A stretch of DNA of 64,000 nt, taken from the NCBI GenBank assembly GCA_000727475.1, contig KL647288.1:6537414-6601413 (forward strand), read 5' to 3'. Source of the stretch: Sarcocystis neurona. Lineage: Eukaryota; Apicomplexa; Conoidasida; Eucoccidiorida; Sarcocystidae. A model generated the notes under the pieces. It was not told the DNA's origin. It ran no database searches and was given only the letters and a program-made list of their open reading frames with translations. Of the stretch, positions 48,592 to 59,605 are shown in pieces; position 1 is the first letter of the stretch, and each line of letters begins with the position of its first letter. Made by a program: the position numbers and the translations under genes.

Positions 48592-51500
48592 GTTACTTCT
48601 AGGTACGCACAGGGGGCCGAACGGATTGTCTCAAAAAATACTCAGAAAAGCGCTGCGCTCCCCAACGCGTCAGATGGTGAAGATTCTGTTGACGTTAGTT
48701 ACTCGCTGCCTGAGTGCAATCTGTAGCACAAACACTGGTCCACGACCCTCTAGGTCTCGAGCACCTCAGGAGGGCATCCTCTCTACCGCTGACTGATCTG
48801 TGGAGGCGGCAGTCTGCGTACTCAAGCGAGGCAAATGTGACACGCCAACGCAGCAGAAACAGCAAAACACTTGCCTCACAAGAGGAGACGGAGGACGGGA
48901 GGTGGAGAAGGAGGAGGATCAGGAGGAGGAGGAACGACAGAGCTCGGAATGTTGCTGGCAACTTTAGGTGCGTATACGGGCACATATATATGTATATTTA
49001 TACATTTGTGTAATCGCTAAAACCGGGTTGAAGTAGGCTGTTCTTCACACCGTTGAAACCACACGTACACTCTCTCGACATTACATATGTATTAGCGTCT
49101 CTGTTGCTTCTACCGCCCTGCTTCAGGCATACCTGTATACACACGCAACCCTGGGACGGGCTGCTGCTGCGAAACAAAACGGCACCAGCGGGAGCAACAG
49201 CCCGACTTATTGTGTATCATATGTATTTGTCCAGCATCGAGAAGCAGAGCGGTGAGAAAAAGTGAAGCCCAGTACCAGCAGCAGCAGCAGCAGCACGCCG
49301 GTAGAATGTGTCTTCGCCACCGAAGCAGCAGTCCTACGACTCGCACGTCAGCACGGCTGACAGCAGTGCGAATAGCCGAGAGGTGATGCACCTGCTCCGG
49401 CAGCCACTTCTTCTGAATTGGTGTGAGAACGACGCTGAAATTCTTTTCAAAGTGGAAAACCTCTACGTGTAGACGTTCATAAAGACATAGTGATACACGA
49501 GAAAACTGACGACACGACGAAAACACGTGGGCCCAGAGACAGAACACTCGTATGGAACGGCCTGCCTGGAAACCGACCACTTGCAACGAAGGCCTAGCAG
49601 AAGCGCTGCCGGCTTCCCTCCTTCTATTTGAGGACCTTTTCACTTTTACCAGCCTATCAGCAATGCTGTTGAATACTCTCTAGGTGCACTGCAGTGAACA
49701 CGCGTTTGCCGCCGCGGCACGTGGCCCTAGGGGAGCATTAGAGTGGTTGCGGGCATGAGGTACATACACACACATGTAAGGAACCTTCATTTGTCTCGAC
49801 TCCGAAGGAAGAAAATATAGGAAGCGGGGTGCCACCACCATGCCCTACGGGTTACGGGGATACTTTTCCATGCACCAAGGCGGGGAGAAAAACAGCGTCA
49901 GGAGTTCCACTTCTGTCGACATGGGGCACTCACGAAACCCAAGTAGGTCTCCCGTACTCCGCGAATAGAAGGTGAAAAATTCCCTGCACGCCTTAGATAG
50001 TGAAGATGGAGAGCTAAGGGGCATCCATCCACCGTATTCACTGAGCGCTGGGAAGCTGCAGAAGCTCGTATATACAAGAGAGGCGGAGATAGACTGGGTG
50101 CCTTCTGTCGACTACCAAAGTGGACCACCTTGGCGAACCTCGCCTCTACAAGTCAACTGTGGAGACGGGGAGAAAACCTGTAGAGCGTGCACCGGGGTTG
50201 AAGCGGGGAGACAAACAGCAAAGAAGTATACAAGAGCGCGAGTGCATGTGTGTAGAAAAACGTCATGCGGCGCGCGGATGAGAGAGGACGTCTAACGCGC
50301 ACCGGCGGGTGGAAAATAAACAAACAACAGCAAAAAGACAAGAAGTGCGAAGACGGCCGCTGGGCCCGACCGTAGGAGGGGCGGCACGCGATGCACACGG
50401 TAAAGCCGGCGTGAAGTTGGAAACTGCATGTAGAAGCAGACGGCGGCCGGAATGAACGGGACTATACATAAGAAATAAGAGGAGAAATGATGAGAGAATG
50501 TACGGGGAAAGTGCAAAATACACGGTCGGGCCACATTCGTGAATGTGCATGCAATACGGCGTTCTGCGTCCAGATGATACCGGCCTCCACGTACTGACCA
50601 GAGCCGTATGTCGCCGCCGCGCCAACTAAAGTATGAGTCTACGGGTAAAATGCTTGATGAGTGTTGCCTGTATTGTCCTCGCGGAGAAAGTGGACGACAT
50701 TATATATTTGGATTACACAAGCGTGGGCGGCACGGTAGGTAGTGCACGTCCAGTGCGTTTTGACGTTAAGCTTTTCCCTTCTGCCGTGAAAGGTGTCCAA
50801 GATATGTGCCACGTGCCAGCAGGAAAGTGAATCTTCCGCTATATGTATTCACCATACACATGAAATGGTCAAAGGACGTAGTGAGGGAAACTGGGTAACT
50901 AATTTGCGGGCGTCTTCTGCCAGACGCAGTTGGCTTCCAGACGTAGGACACGTATAGAAGTGGAAACATGAACACACACCAGAAACACACCTGCAGCGGC
51001 ACACACCGCCCGTACAGAGCAGCAGACCCACACGTCTACTGTTACGGACTATAGCCTTTAAGTAGTGCTAACAGCACGCTACGTTTAAATAGGGCTATCT
51101 ATATCTACCTGTATTTACTATATTCCAGGCCACAAATTTGTCCACTGGCGCTGCACAAGCGGTTTTGCCAGTACATCTGAGCTCACACGCCTCCAAAGTG
51201 GAGGAGTGCACAACCAGAGTACGTCCGTGTGCAGGTATACGTATATAGATATATATATATATACACACATGAATGACATACAGAGATACAGGTTCACCGT
51301 CTGTAAGCAGTGTCACTACCGGCTCAGAGCATCCGAATGTGCATCTTGCAGTGGATTCACACACGGTCACATGTCAGCACATCCAGAGAGGTACTGTAAC
51401 AGTCAAGTGGACATACAGCAAATAACATGCGCTGCATTCGTTTCCATGCATAGGGTCCCGCAGCACAGTCCGAGCGGGCGTGCCCCTGCGGAGCGCAACG

Positions 51501-52999
51501 CTGTAAGGTATAAAGGGCATCTTCATTCATCTTCTCCAGCAGTGATGGCACTCACTAAGGTGCCTGTGGGCTCGTGCAGCAAAGTGTAGTCGTACCTGCT
51601 CCACCAATTGTAATTTCTTCTCGTTGTAAAGGACGGTCTATTTGTTCACGTCATCACGGCATTCGCACGCGGTAAAAAGATACGTAGACCCTATGAGTAT
51701 CCATGTATGATACTGACTAGCAGGTAGTTGTTTTTCGCACGCAGGCACGATCTTTCGAAGGAGAAATAAGACGCGTGTGCCACATCTGCACCCGACAAGC
51801 TGTGAGGCACATGCTTTATCGAATCAGCTGATAGCGAAGTGTTCCTGTCTGTTCAAGAACACGCGGAGGCAAGCACGGAAAGCGTGCTCTGTGACTGAGC
51901 AAACCAGCACACGCCACGGCCCCCTTTTGTGACATCGTCGAGCTCTGTGACACTATTCCACGTACCAAACCTCAGAGTGGCCGACAAGGCTAAGAAGGAC
52001 TCGAAAAGAAACCTTCTTCCACTCAAGGCTTTTCAGGAAGCACGGGTACATGTGCGGCAGTATGTGCACAACGGTCACAAATTCATATATATATATATAT
52101 GTATATATATATATGTACATACATACCGGTGTACAAAGGCAGACCCATAAGGAACACGCACGTGTACACGATTGTAATACGTATCAACGGTGTTTACGTC
52201 GCTTTTTGCTGCATTAAATGTTAAAGGTGGTAGATCACCCCGGCTACTAGTCCTGAGACTGTTTTCCTTTCTATGTGACAGTACAGTCTGAACTCTCCTC
52301 GAAGCGGCTCTGCGGCATCGCTGACTTTCACTGCACTCCTCCGACTGTAGAAGTGAAGCTCTTCTACGAAGGGCGTTCTGCATCTGCGCATGTCCTAGTA
52401 TACGTAAACGCATATATAACAGCACAGACGAATACGTGAGACATATCTGCGTCCTTCCGTTGCATGGGTGTCGCACGTGTGCTGAGCTCGTTTTCGTAGT
52501 CACCCCCCTTCCCTGCACTATCTGCTATGTGGTATGCACTCCCTAGACTCTACGTTCATTCATACTCACAGGGCGTGACTTCTGCGACGGCTCAGTGTTG
52601 GCCGATACTATTCAGCGATTCGCTTGCAGCAGCCCTGGAGGGGAAGCAGTCCTAATCTGAGCATTTTGTGCTACATATCAATTGGTGCATCGCAAAGTGC
52701 ACAGTTGGCTGCTCTGCCCACAGACAGCGCCTTTTAGGAACCACAAAGGACCTTCTCAGGGAGTAAGAGAGAAGCGACTAAAAGTTATTCTGATCGTGTC
52801 ACACAATAGTCACCAAACGGGGTCGACTAGAGCATTATCCTGTGGGAGGCGCCTCTCGTCTTGCTCTGTCGAACGGTACACTCTCCCTCCATACATCGAG
52901 GAGAGCTCCACAATTGCGAATGCATGTTCGTCACCTGTTAGCAGACAACGAATCAGTGTATCCACTGTCAGCGACTGTGTTGTGTGACTAGCGTTTAAC

Positions 53000-53275
53000 C
53001 TGGGGACAAGGTAACTTCCGAAGTGTCTCTGGCCGTCGTCTTCTTCCTTGAATCTGGGAATGACAAAAGGTTCGTGCGCGGGCACGAGCTGGGGTCGCCT
53101 TCTTTGCCACAGTTACAGTATAGTAGTTTGAGAGCGAGGCCGACATGAATCGAGTCACCAAGTAGATGAGGCTTGACTTTCGTGCCGCTGCAGTTCGCAT
53201 GGCAGCAAGCTACGCAAAGCGCTGTGTCCTTCCAGGTGCCAGGACACCACGTGCCTACTCTACACGCTGTGCTTC
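53000..53275 (-). CDS. Cysteine-rich candidate exon, possibly UBR-box-like zinc finger
   Basis: Minus-strand segment with acceptor tgtggggacag and possible donor CCCAG|gttaaa, open for 92 codons. It has clustered cysteines and histidine: TACRVGTWCPGTWKD, LCVACCHANCSG, then LLYCNCGKEGDPSSC. The pattern C..C..CH..C, a spacer and a closing C.CG resembles the UBR-box zinc finger of N-recognin ubiquitin ligases (..C..CH.GH.....F.CDCG). The match is by eye and incomplete, the characteristic GH pair is missing, and the neighbouring exons were not found. It may be a fragment of a larger gene or a chance frame. Confidence 0.25.
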
Positions 53276-53407
53276 CTGTCCCCACATGTAGGAATACGTC
53301 CGACTAGATACACGCAAAACTCAACAGCTGTTCACAATACGCGCATATACACGTATGCATCAGTCTAGCCAAGTCTACATCGAAATGTCAGCCTAGGCAA
53401 GTGTATA

Positions 53408-53800
53408 CTAGAACAGACTTCGAACGTGCACAAGCGCGTGCAGTTCGCGAATGGCGCGACTGGACGGTGATCCTGGGGCCCCTCGCTGGTATGTATCGCT
53501 TTTTTTAGTGCGAAAAGCACTTTTCGCAGATGGTCGTCGATTCGTAGACGTAGGTGTTTCTTTTCTCTTTTGAATGCGCAAGAAGGGGTTTTGTTGCCGC
53601 CTTAGGTTGTTCAAGCTAATGTATCCTTGTCCCCGTCCTCCACGGCTCGACATTCTCTTTTCCGCGGTCGTTCGACAGCGAAATAACCTGTAGTGCTCTG
53701 TTGGAAAGTCCACCTGGGCATAGTTTATCTGAAATGGGAGCTGCACGCGTGCAACAGACAGCATAATTTCCCCCTGACGAAGATGTAGCTCCATCCGCAT
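53408..53800 (-). CDS. Basic RGG-containing open frame, unknown
   Basis: Minus-strand frame of about 130 codons ending in TAG at 53408-53410. It contains MSSRGGRGQGYISLNNLRRQ, followed by a Lys/Arg/Ser/Thr-rich stretch (KRKETPTSTNRRPSAKSAFR). An ATG at 53654 could open a protein of about 80 residues, and an upstream splice-like acceptor (cccatttcag) could make it an exon instead. It lies just upstream, in minus-strand order, of the cysteine-rich candidate. No family is recognised and coding status is uncertain. Confidence 0.25.
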   Translation of the reverse strand: MRMELHLRQGEIMLSVARVQLPFQINYAQVDFPTEHYRLFRCRTTAEKRMSSRGGRGQGYISLNNLRRQQNPFLRIQKRKETPTSTNRRPSAKSAFRTKKSDTYQRGAPGSPSSRAIRELHALVHVRSLF

Positions 53801-55124
53801 TTGCACATATGCAGGCGTAGACGCATGGAGCAGGATGAGTACATGTCAGATCGTAGTGTGATTTTTCGTGTAAAGACCTTTTACCGCTACGCTTTTGCCA
53901 AGCACACAACTAGTGAAAACATGGTCGGCTCGTAGGGAACGCCTGCGCCACCAGGCGGATCCGTATCTTAGAGAAAGAAGGAAAAACCTTTATCGACCCG
54001 TCTACCGCTTGCACCGAGAGCACACCCACGCTAGACTACTAATCTGTGTATATGCACTGAATTACAGAGAAGGTGACAGTTATTGATGGTCTCTGCGGAA
54101 GAAATTACACTGCTTGAGCGTCACTTGCTGGTCGCAGCGGTGATTGGTGAGACCTCTGAGTGCAGGCGCACCAACGCTGACGCCACTAAAGTACTCTTTT
54201 TTCCCTTTCTTCCGCTGGTAAATGCTGGTCTCCTCTTCTTGAGAGCCACAGAAGCTATAGAGTGCGTAGCCTGTATTCACTTAGTCGAACTCTCGTCAGC
54301 AGCACTCTTTTGGACATGTCAGCGGCCGATCTCCAGAGCCGACCCGATCCCTTACGACTGCGGCGAGCACGCATAAAAATTTTCAGCTTCAGTACCTAGT
54401 TCTCTCTACTTCGTGAAGCCAGCACAACATTAGTGGCTACAACTAGGGTTTGGGAGACTGTAGACTGCTACCACACCAAACGGGAGAGGGCGTGTTGATT
54501 TTCTTGATTTATCTGTGTATGAGATCAGTGACCAAAACCGGAAGTGCTCATCCGCAGTCGGGTTCGTATAATCTACTCACCAAAGGTGAACCACAATGGG
54601 TAGCTGCCCAGATTTCGTCGTTCAAATCCAAGCGCCATGGAGCATGACAAATTTATAGCAAAATATCTGCACAGTCTTCTACGAAAGTTTTCCCGTCTAC
54701 CACGGCAACGTACTGCTCACGTCACGTGAGAACTAAATTCGCAACGAGGACCCGCTAGCTTAATACCATTAAAAGTTGTGGTGCTTTCCCATTGTGCACC
54801 TGCGAATGTACACAAGGGGGAGCACAAGTAGCACAGTGTTATGAGAGCGCGATACGGCAGCAGGTCTTTCGATGGCTTGCGCTGATTTGACGAGAACGTA
54901 CTGGCTGCGAAACAGAGGAATCTGCGTTCAACTGCACGAACCCTGTAACGCATACCGCAGCCAGATAGGGAATAAAGGCACTAAGATGAAAATGGTGGTG
55001 AAGAACGAGTCCTTCAGAATCTTCACTCTACACAGCGACTTATTGACAGAAGCTCTGATTTCATCCAGGTTGTCCACCTTTTCAAGGTAAAGGAAATCTG
55101 ACGTTTTGAAGAATTTCTTTGAAA

Positions 55125-57059
55125 ATGAAGATCGGCGTTATCCTTCCGTTTCTCGCCAGCTTCCTGGCGGCCACGACTGCCGCAGATCCATCCTTAGAAC
55201 GGAATAACAAAACAGAACATTCTGCACTGCATACAAATCCCCCTCCAGCAGCAGTGTCATTTGAAAATGCGGCTGGGCGAAACGCAAATTTGCCTCCTCC
55301 GGCGCAGCCGTCTGCAGCGCGTGTGCATGAAGTCTCGACTGAGACGGTAAAAAGCACGTCGGATTACGACTATTCCTCCGCTTTTGAGCGCATCACTAAA
55401 GGGAGAATCGGCGACTCTGTCCCGTCTGCTCCCCCATACGCGGAAAGAAGGCAGGACTCCCCCGAGCCGTGGACGCCTCAGCCGCCTGACGATGAAGGTT
55501 CGACACAGGACGAGATCGCTGAAGACGAAGAAGTAGAGCTTGACGGTGATGTCGAATTGCCGCCGCTCAACACCTACTTACAGCGAGAACACTTTGAAGC
55601 CCTGGGTGACTTCGTACGTTCTATGCGAACCAGGTATGACCTCGCTGTGCACAACGACTTGTCAGAAGAGTCCAAGCACATCGCAACAAAGGTAAACTCG
55701 CCGCGCTCTTCGATTGGTAGAGTGTTCAACAGCGTGCTCGACAAAGACCACATTGGCTACTTTCAGCCTGTCCAAGCGGAGCGCCTCCAACACCTGCACC
55801 TGCTGGGATTTGCGGACGAAGAGCTTCATAAACGTCGTGCACACCTGGCCGACGCACAGGGCCTTCCCTACGTTCCCAAAAGATGGGCCACTCCGTCAAG
55901 CTCTGGGGAAGTTCTAAAGCTCAAAAGAGGACCACTCATCAATCACGGTTTTGCCTCAGCTACGTATGCAGCGCGTCGCATCTTTCCATACAACAAAGAC
56001 CCTGGCCGTACACAGCCCGACAAGGAAGGTGCACTAAAGGTATTTATCGTGAAGCGCAAAACGATCAGTGAAGATCTAGCTGAAGAGATATTGCAGCATC
56101 AGTGTAGCATGTGGAAGGCATTGCCGCCTGAAAGATCTGAAGAACTTGCGGAGCATAGTCACTTGCTGTATCCAGTGTCCGTATTGAAAATGCTGGAGGA
56201 CAAAGCAGCGGCTAGTGCATCACGGAGAAAAAAGTCTGCTGCATCTCCTGCGTACGAAAGCGGCGCCCGCAAAGAAGTGCTGAGCGAGTTGCTGGACGGC
56301 AAAATTCTGAATCTCTTCGTGCTGTACCCGCGTGCATACGAGTGCACGCTTAGGTCTCTCATAGTATCCCGGGGACGTACGGACCTTCTAACAAAAATCG
56401 CCCCAATGAAAGTCATGATGTCGATCAGCATTCAGATGATCTACGCGGTTGCGCAACTCAACAGCTATGGCTTGGTGCACACCCGGATCCGGCCAACCAG
56501 CTTTGTGATCACGCGCGACGGCAGAGTGCTGCTGACGGACTTCTTTTCTCTAGTTGAAAGTGGCGCACATCTCAGTTGCTTTCAACAAGCTGTGCCAATG
56601 GCGCTGGACATCAATTCTTCTCCAGAGGAAGCGCAGTGCACAGACAGAGTGCCCGGTTACACATACGAGGCAACCCTCGCACTCGATTCGTGGAGACTTG
56701 GCGTAGCTTTATACAAACTTTGGTGTCGAGAAAGCTGGGACCCCAGCACAGACACGCAGAAGTGGGAGGAAGAGCTGGAGAGGAGGAGAAGAATCGTACA
56801 AGCGCGCACCGTTGACCCATACAAATCCGTGCAACGCTACAACAGACATAAGCTCGCCTTGAAGCATTGTCGGAAAGATACGCCATCTTTCATTCTGCGC
56901 CTCATTCAGCAATTTCTGGAACCAAATCCCGCCGCACGTCTTACTTCAGTGGATGCCGTACGTGGGACAAGCCTTTTCATACATATGAGGCGTAGAATTC
57001 AGGCGGCGCAAGCCATAATCGAAAACATCAAGCAGCAGCGGCGGAGAGAGGAACTGTAG
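55125..57059 (+). CDS. Rhoptry kinase (ROPK/ROP2 superfamily) pseudokinase, secreted, intronless
   Basis: Single-exon gene of 644 codons. The true start is ATG 55125, since the in-frame TTG just upstream is not a eukaryotic start. Residues 1-20 (MKIGVILPFLASFLAATTA) form a signal peptide. An acidic, Pro-rich prodomain follows to about residue 150, then a helical ROPK-type N-lobe extension and a divergent kinase fold from about residue 270: subdomain II Lys305 in GALKVFIVK; catalytic loop HTRIRPTSF at 452-460; DFF in place of DFG at 472-474; GYTYEATLALDSWRLGVALY in the APE/DxWxxG region; C-lobe ending with LEPNPAARLTSVDAVRG. Arg454 replaces the catalytic Asp and the loop Asn is lost, so phosphotransfer is unlikely. 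Rhoptry proteins of this type are injected into the host cell or its vacuole (family knowledge). I cannot assign the subfamily. Confidence 0.9.
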   Translation: MKIGVILPFLASFLAATTAADPSLERNNKTEHSALHTNPPPAAVSFENAAGRNANLPPPAQPSAARVHEVSTETVKSTSDYDYSSAFERITKGRIGDSVPSAPPYAERRQDSPEPWTPQPPDDEGSTQDEIAEDEEVELDGDVELPPLNTYLQREHFEALGDFVRSMRTRYDLAVHNDLSEESKHIATKVNSPRSSIGRVFNSVLDKDHIGYFQPVQAERLQHLHLLGFADEELHKRRAHLADAQGLPYVPKRWATPSSSGEVLKLKRGPLINHGFASATYAARRIFPYNKDPGRTQPDKEGALKVFIVKRKTISEDLAEEILQHQCSMWKALPPERSEELAEHSHLLYPVSVLKMLEDKAAASASRRKKSAASPAYESGARKEVLSELLDGKILNLFVLYPRAYECTLRSLIVSRGRTDLLTKIAPMKVMMSISIQMIYAVAQLNSYGLVHTRIRPTSFVITRDGRVLLTDFFSLVESGAHLSCFQQAVPMALDINSSPEEAQCTDRVPGYTYEATLALDSWRLGVALYKLWCRESWDPSTDTQKWEEELERRRRIVQARTVDPYKSVQRYNRHKLALKHCRKDTPSFILRLIQQFLEPNPAARLTSVDAVRGTSLFIHMRRRIQAAQAIIENIKQQRRREEL

Positions 57060-59605
57060 GAGCCGGACTTCCCTTCGGGACTTGAATAAGAAGGCGGTTA
57101 TATGGGACGAGAAACGGGACCTCATGTCACAGCTGCGTGGACCTCACTCTTGATCACATTCACACATCCACCACAGTTACCGAGCCGTCGTACACTGGAC
57201 CGCCACCACGAGCAACCAGTACGAGCCCGCAAATACAAAAGGGCACTGGGACTTGACAGAATTGTTAACGCACCGCAGAACATCGTGATCCAATCAACAA
57301 CCGAAACAGGACACTGTCCATAGCTTGTGCGCAGCTGCGCTGTTTCCACACGCCGCATGTCCTCGGCAAAAAGCTGACTCCTCACAAGGCCAACTTGATC
57401 GCATTTACACGCGGGGTTGCTGAGGAAGGAACCTCCCAAACAGTTCAGCTGCTATCGGGAACTGATTAATTCACTATACCTTTGTGCCGCATCGTCACGT
57501 GCACGCGCATATATATATATATATATGTGGTACGCATGTGCAGCGCTGCATGGCGATGCAAAACGGCGACTGGTGAACAAAAAATGGGAAGGAATAAACT
57601 CCGGAGGAATCAGCCTTTCATCTGTACGCGTGCACGCTGCGTTGGCGCTGCACTTGGCCCAGCCCTTCGCCTTCCGGGTGCCTTTGTGTGAACGACGGGA
57701 GGCGAATCACATCGCGACTGCGACAGCCGCGGACGAGAAACGCTGTAATGTTTTATCTTGGCACTGCAAAACTGGGCGGGGCCATGCGTACGATCGGCAA
57801 CACTTGTGCCCAATCTGCACGTGGATAGCTTGTCAAGCCGACAATAAAAACAGTACTTTCTCCTTTTACGTGGTTGACTGCGCGCAGCACCTGAGCTTCT
57901 TCTGCGACGGCGAGGGCTCGTAACACAATGACCTGACAAAGGCCAGCTGTAGACAACTTTACAGTACTTTTTCGGCCACAGAGGAGCAGTAGTCAGTTGA
58001 CCAGTCGCTTTTTACTTTTTGCTGCTTCTGCCTGCACGCAACAGTCGCAACAGCGAGCCGAGAGCCGTCAACGGAAAATGAAGCCCTCAACTGCGTGCTT
58101 CTTTTTAGAATTTCACACGCCCACCCCTACTTCAGCTGGTCACCTTTTCAATGCCTTCACTGTAACAACTCACGCGTACAGACGTGTTGACTTTTCATAT
58201 GTATACACTCGTGTTCTGCGCTAGACGATGCCCGACTACAAGTCTCTTATCTTCAACGATGCGACGACAATGAGGAGCAATCTACCGGCGACTGCGCTCC
58301 TTCGCGCCTAGTGCCCATGCGACTGCAAAGATGAAAAGTACTGAGGGGCACGTACAGAGGCATGTAAAGAGACAGAAATATGTGCACCAGTGTCCACGTC
58401 TTATTTAGTCTCCCTTGAGCGCAGGGGCGCCCATGGTCATCATGGAAAGCATGAGGTACACAGCTACCTCAGTGAGGGGGACAGCAGTTCCACCTCGACA
58501 GCAGCTGCATGTTGCTGCAACTGCGTGCTACAACACACTTGCAGTCATATGCGAGCAAACCAGCATACAGGGATGTGCACATATACATACATGTATACAG
58601 ACACGTACAGAAACGAACGATTTTTACCGTGGTAGAACAGCTTTTGTTCCACCGCACGGATGCATTCGCGAAAGCCATTTGTGCTTCTTGCTAGGAACGG
58701 GCGAGCGACCCTGCTGAGCACGCTAAAAGAAGAAACGACACTGCGCAGCTCCTGTCGCCCGAAGAGTGAGGATTGTTTGTTCTCAACATCAAGAAAGAGT
58801 CAATACCTACGCAGCCACCGACGGTGCCTGCAGGGGTCCTGCAAGTGATCTTGCGTGATAGATTCTCATCAGCATTAGGTATGCCTCGCAATTTACGGAC
58901 TAACAGCCTGTGCACAACAAAATAGCGTCTTGAGCTTTAATATCTCCCCAGTGTGTGGAAGGCGCCTCTTCAGTAGCTGCCACTCTCTGCGTCAAATTCT
59001 TAACGGTACCATGGCAGTTCGAACAATCAAGCACAATACGATCACAACGATACATCTACACTTAAACGAAATGCGTGGACGCGTACGTGTAAGCTGCTAT
59101 TTACACGTGTGTGGCCGTGAAGCGTTCCTCCGTGGACAACAATTCTTCAAGGGAAATTTAGGTCGACGGCCTGTCCTGTCGGACCAGGCAGACGACGTAG
59201 CTTGCCAAGTGCACGTCCACCAGCCCCCCCAAATGTGTGCGCTAGCGAGCCACCGCAGTGAATCACGTGGTTCCGCTCCTTGCCGATGCACGCGCTTACA
59301 CAAGTATAGCGCCATTACTTGTTGCACGGGATGTTTTGGGCAAAAGGAATCTGCGCACGGGAGCTATGCAAGGGAGTGCGATGACACATACAAATACATA
59401 CATGTATATGTAGCGGTGAGTGTCTGTGTGTGTCTCACTGTCTCTCAACATCTATAAGAATACATATATATACATGCACTCAAACACGTATAAACGTGTA
59501 TACACCTATATGTGTATATATACGTGTAGTGGCTCGGTACCCACGTGTGTGCACATTGTTGTACACAGCTGTACGCCCGTCTCGTCTTCTACTCGACTTC
59601 TCCTT
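57060..59605. other. Convergent intergenic region between ROPK and AIFM3-like genes
   Basis: 2.5 kb between the ROPK stop (+) and the AIFM3-like stop (-). A short TA run occurs near 57510-57527. Open frames such as + 57417-57923 and + 58930-59457 begin at non-ATG codons, show no splice-bounded structure or recognisable motif, and are not annotated as genes. I see nothing else I can support. Confidence 0.4.

Larger units (their letters stand above)
47545..55124. other. Long intergenic region upstream of SKP1 and ROPK genes; weak candidate exons
   Basis: SKP1 (-) and the ROPK gene (+) are transcribed away from each other, so both promoters must lie in this 7.6 kb. It contains simple TA repeats (51240-51263, 52084-52115), a 58-bp direct repeat pair (48426-48591) and candidate exons listed separately (53000-53275, 53408-53800). 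A short minus-strand segment near 49390-49440 (FSVVLTPIQKKWLPEQ, donor CAG|gtgcat) and a tiny one near 49937-49960 (donor TTTC|gtgagt) hint at a minus-strand gene across 49-54 kb. I could not assemble it or name a family. Confidence 0.3.

Noticed and set aside
55119..55124. ROPK start two codons upstream (MKMKIG...)
   Set aside because: The codon at 55119 is TTG; the first ATG is 55125 and gives a clean signal peptide.
57417..57923. 168-codon + strand ORF with several Cys (CPICTWIAC)
   Set aside because: No ATG start, crosses a TA repeat, and no zinc-finger spacing or splice-bounded exon could be supported.
58930..59457. 175-codon + strand ORF between ROPK and AIFM3-like genes
   Set aside because: Starts at TTG, ends in TG-repeat translation, has no motif or splice structure.
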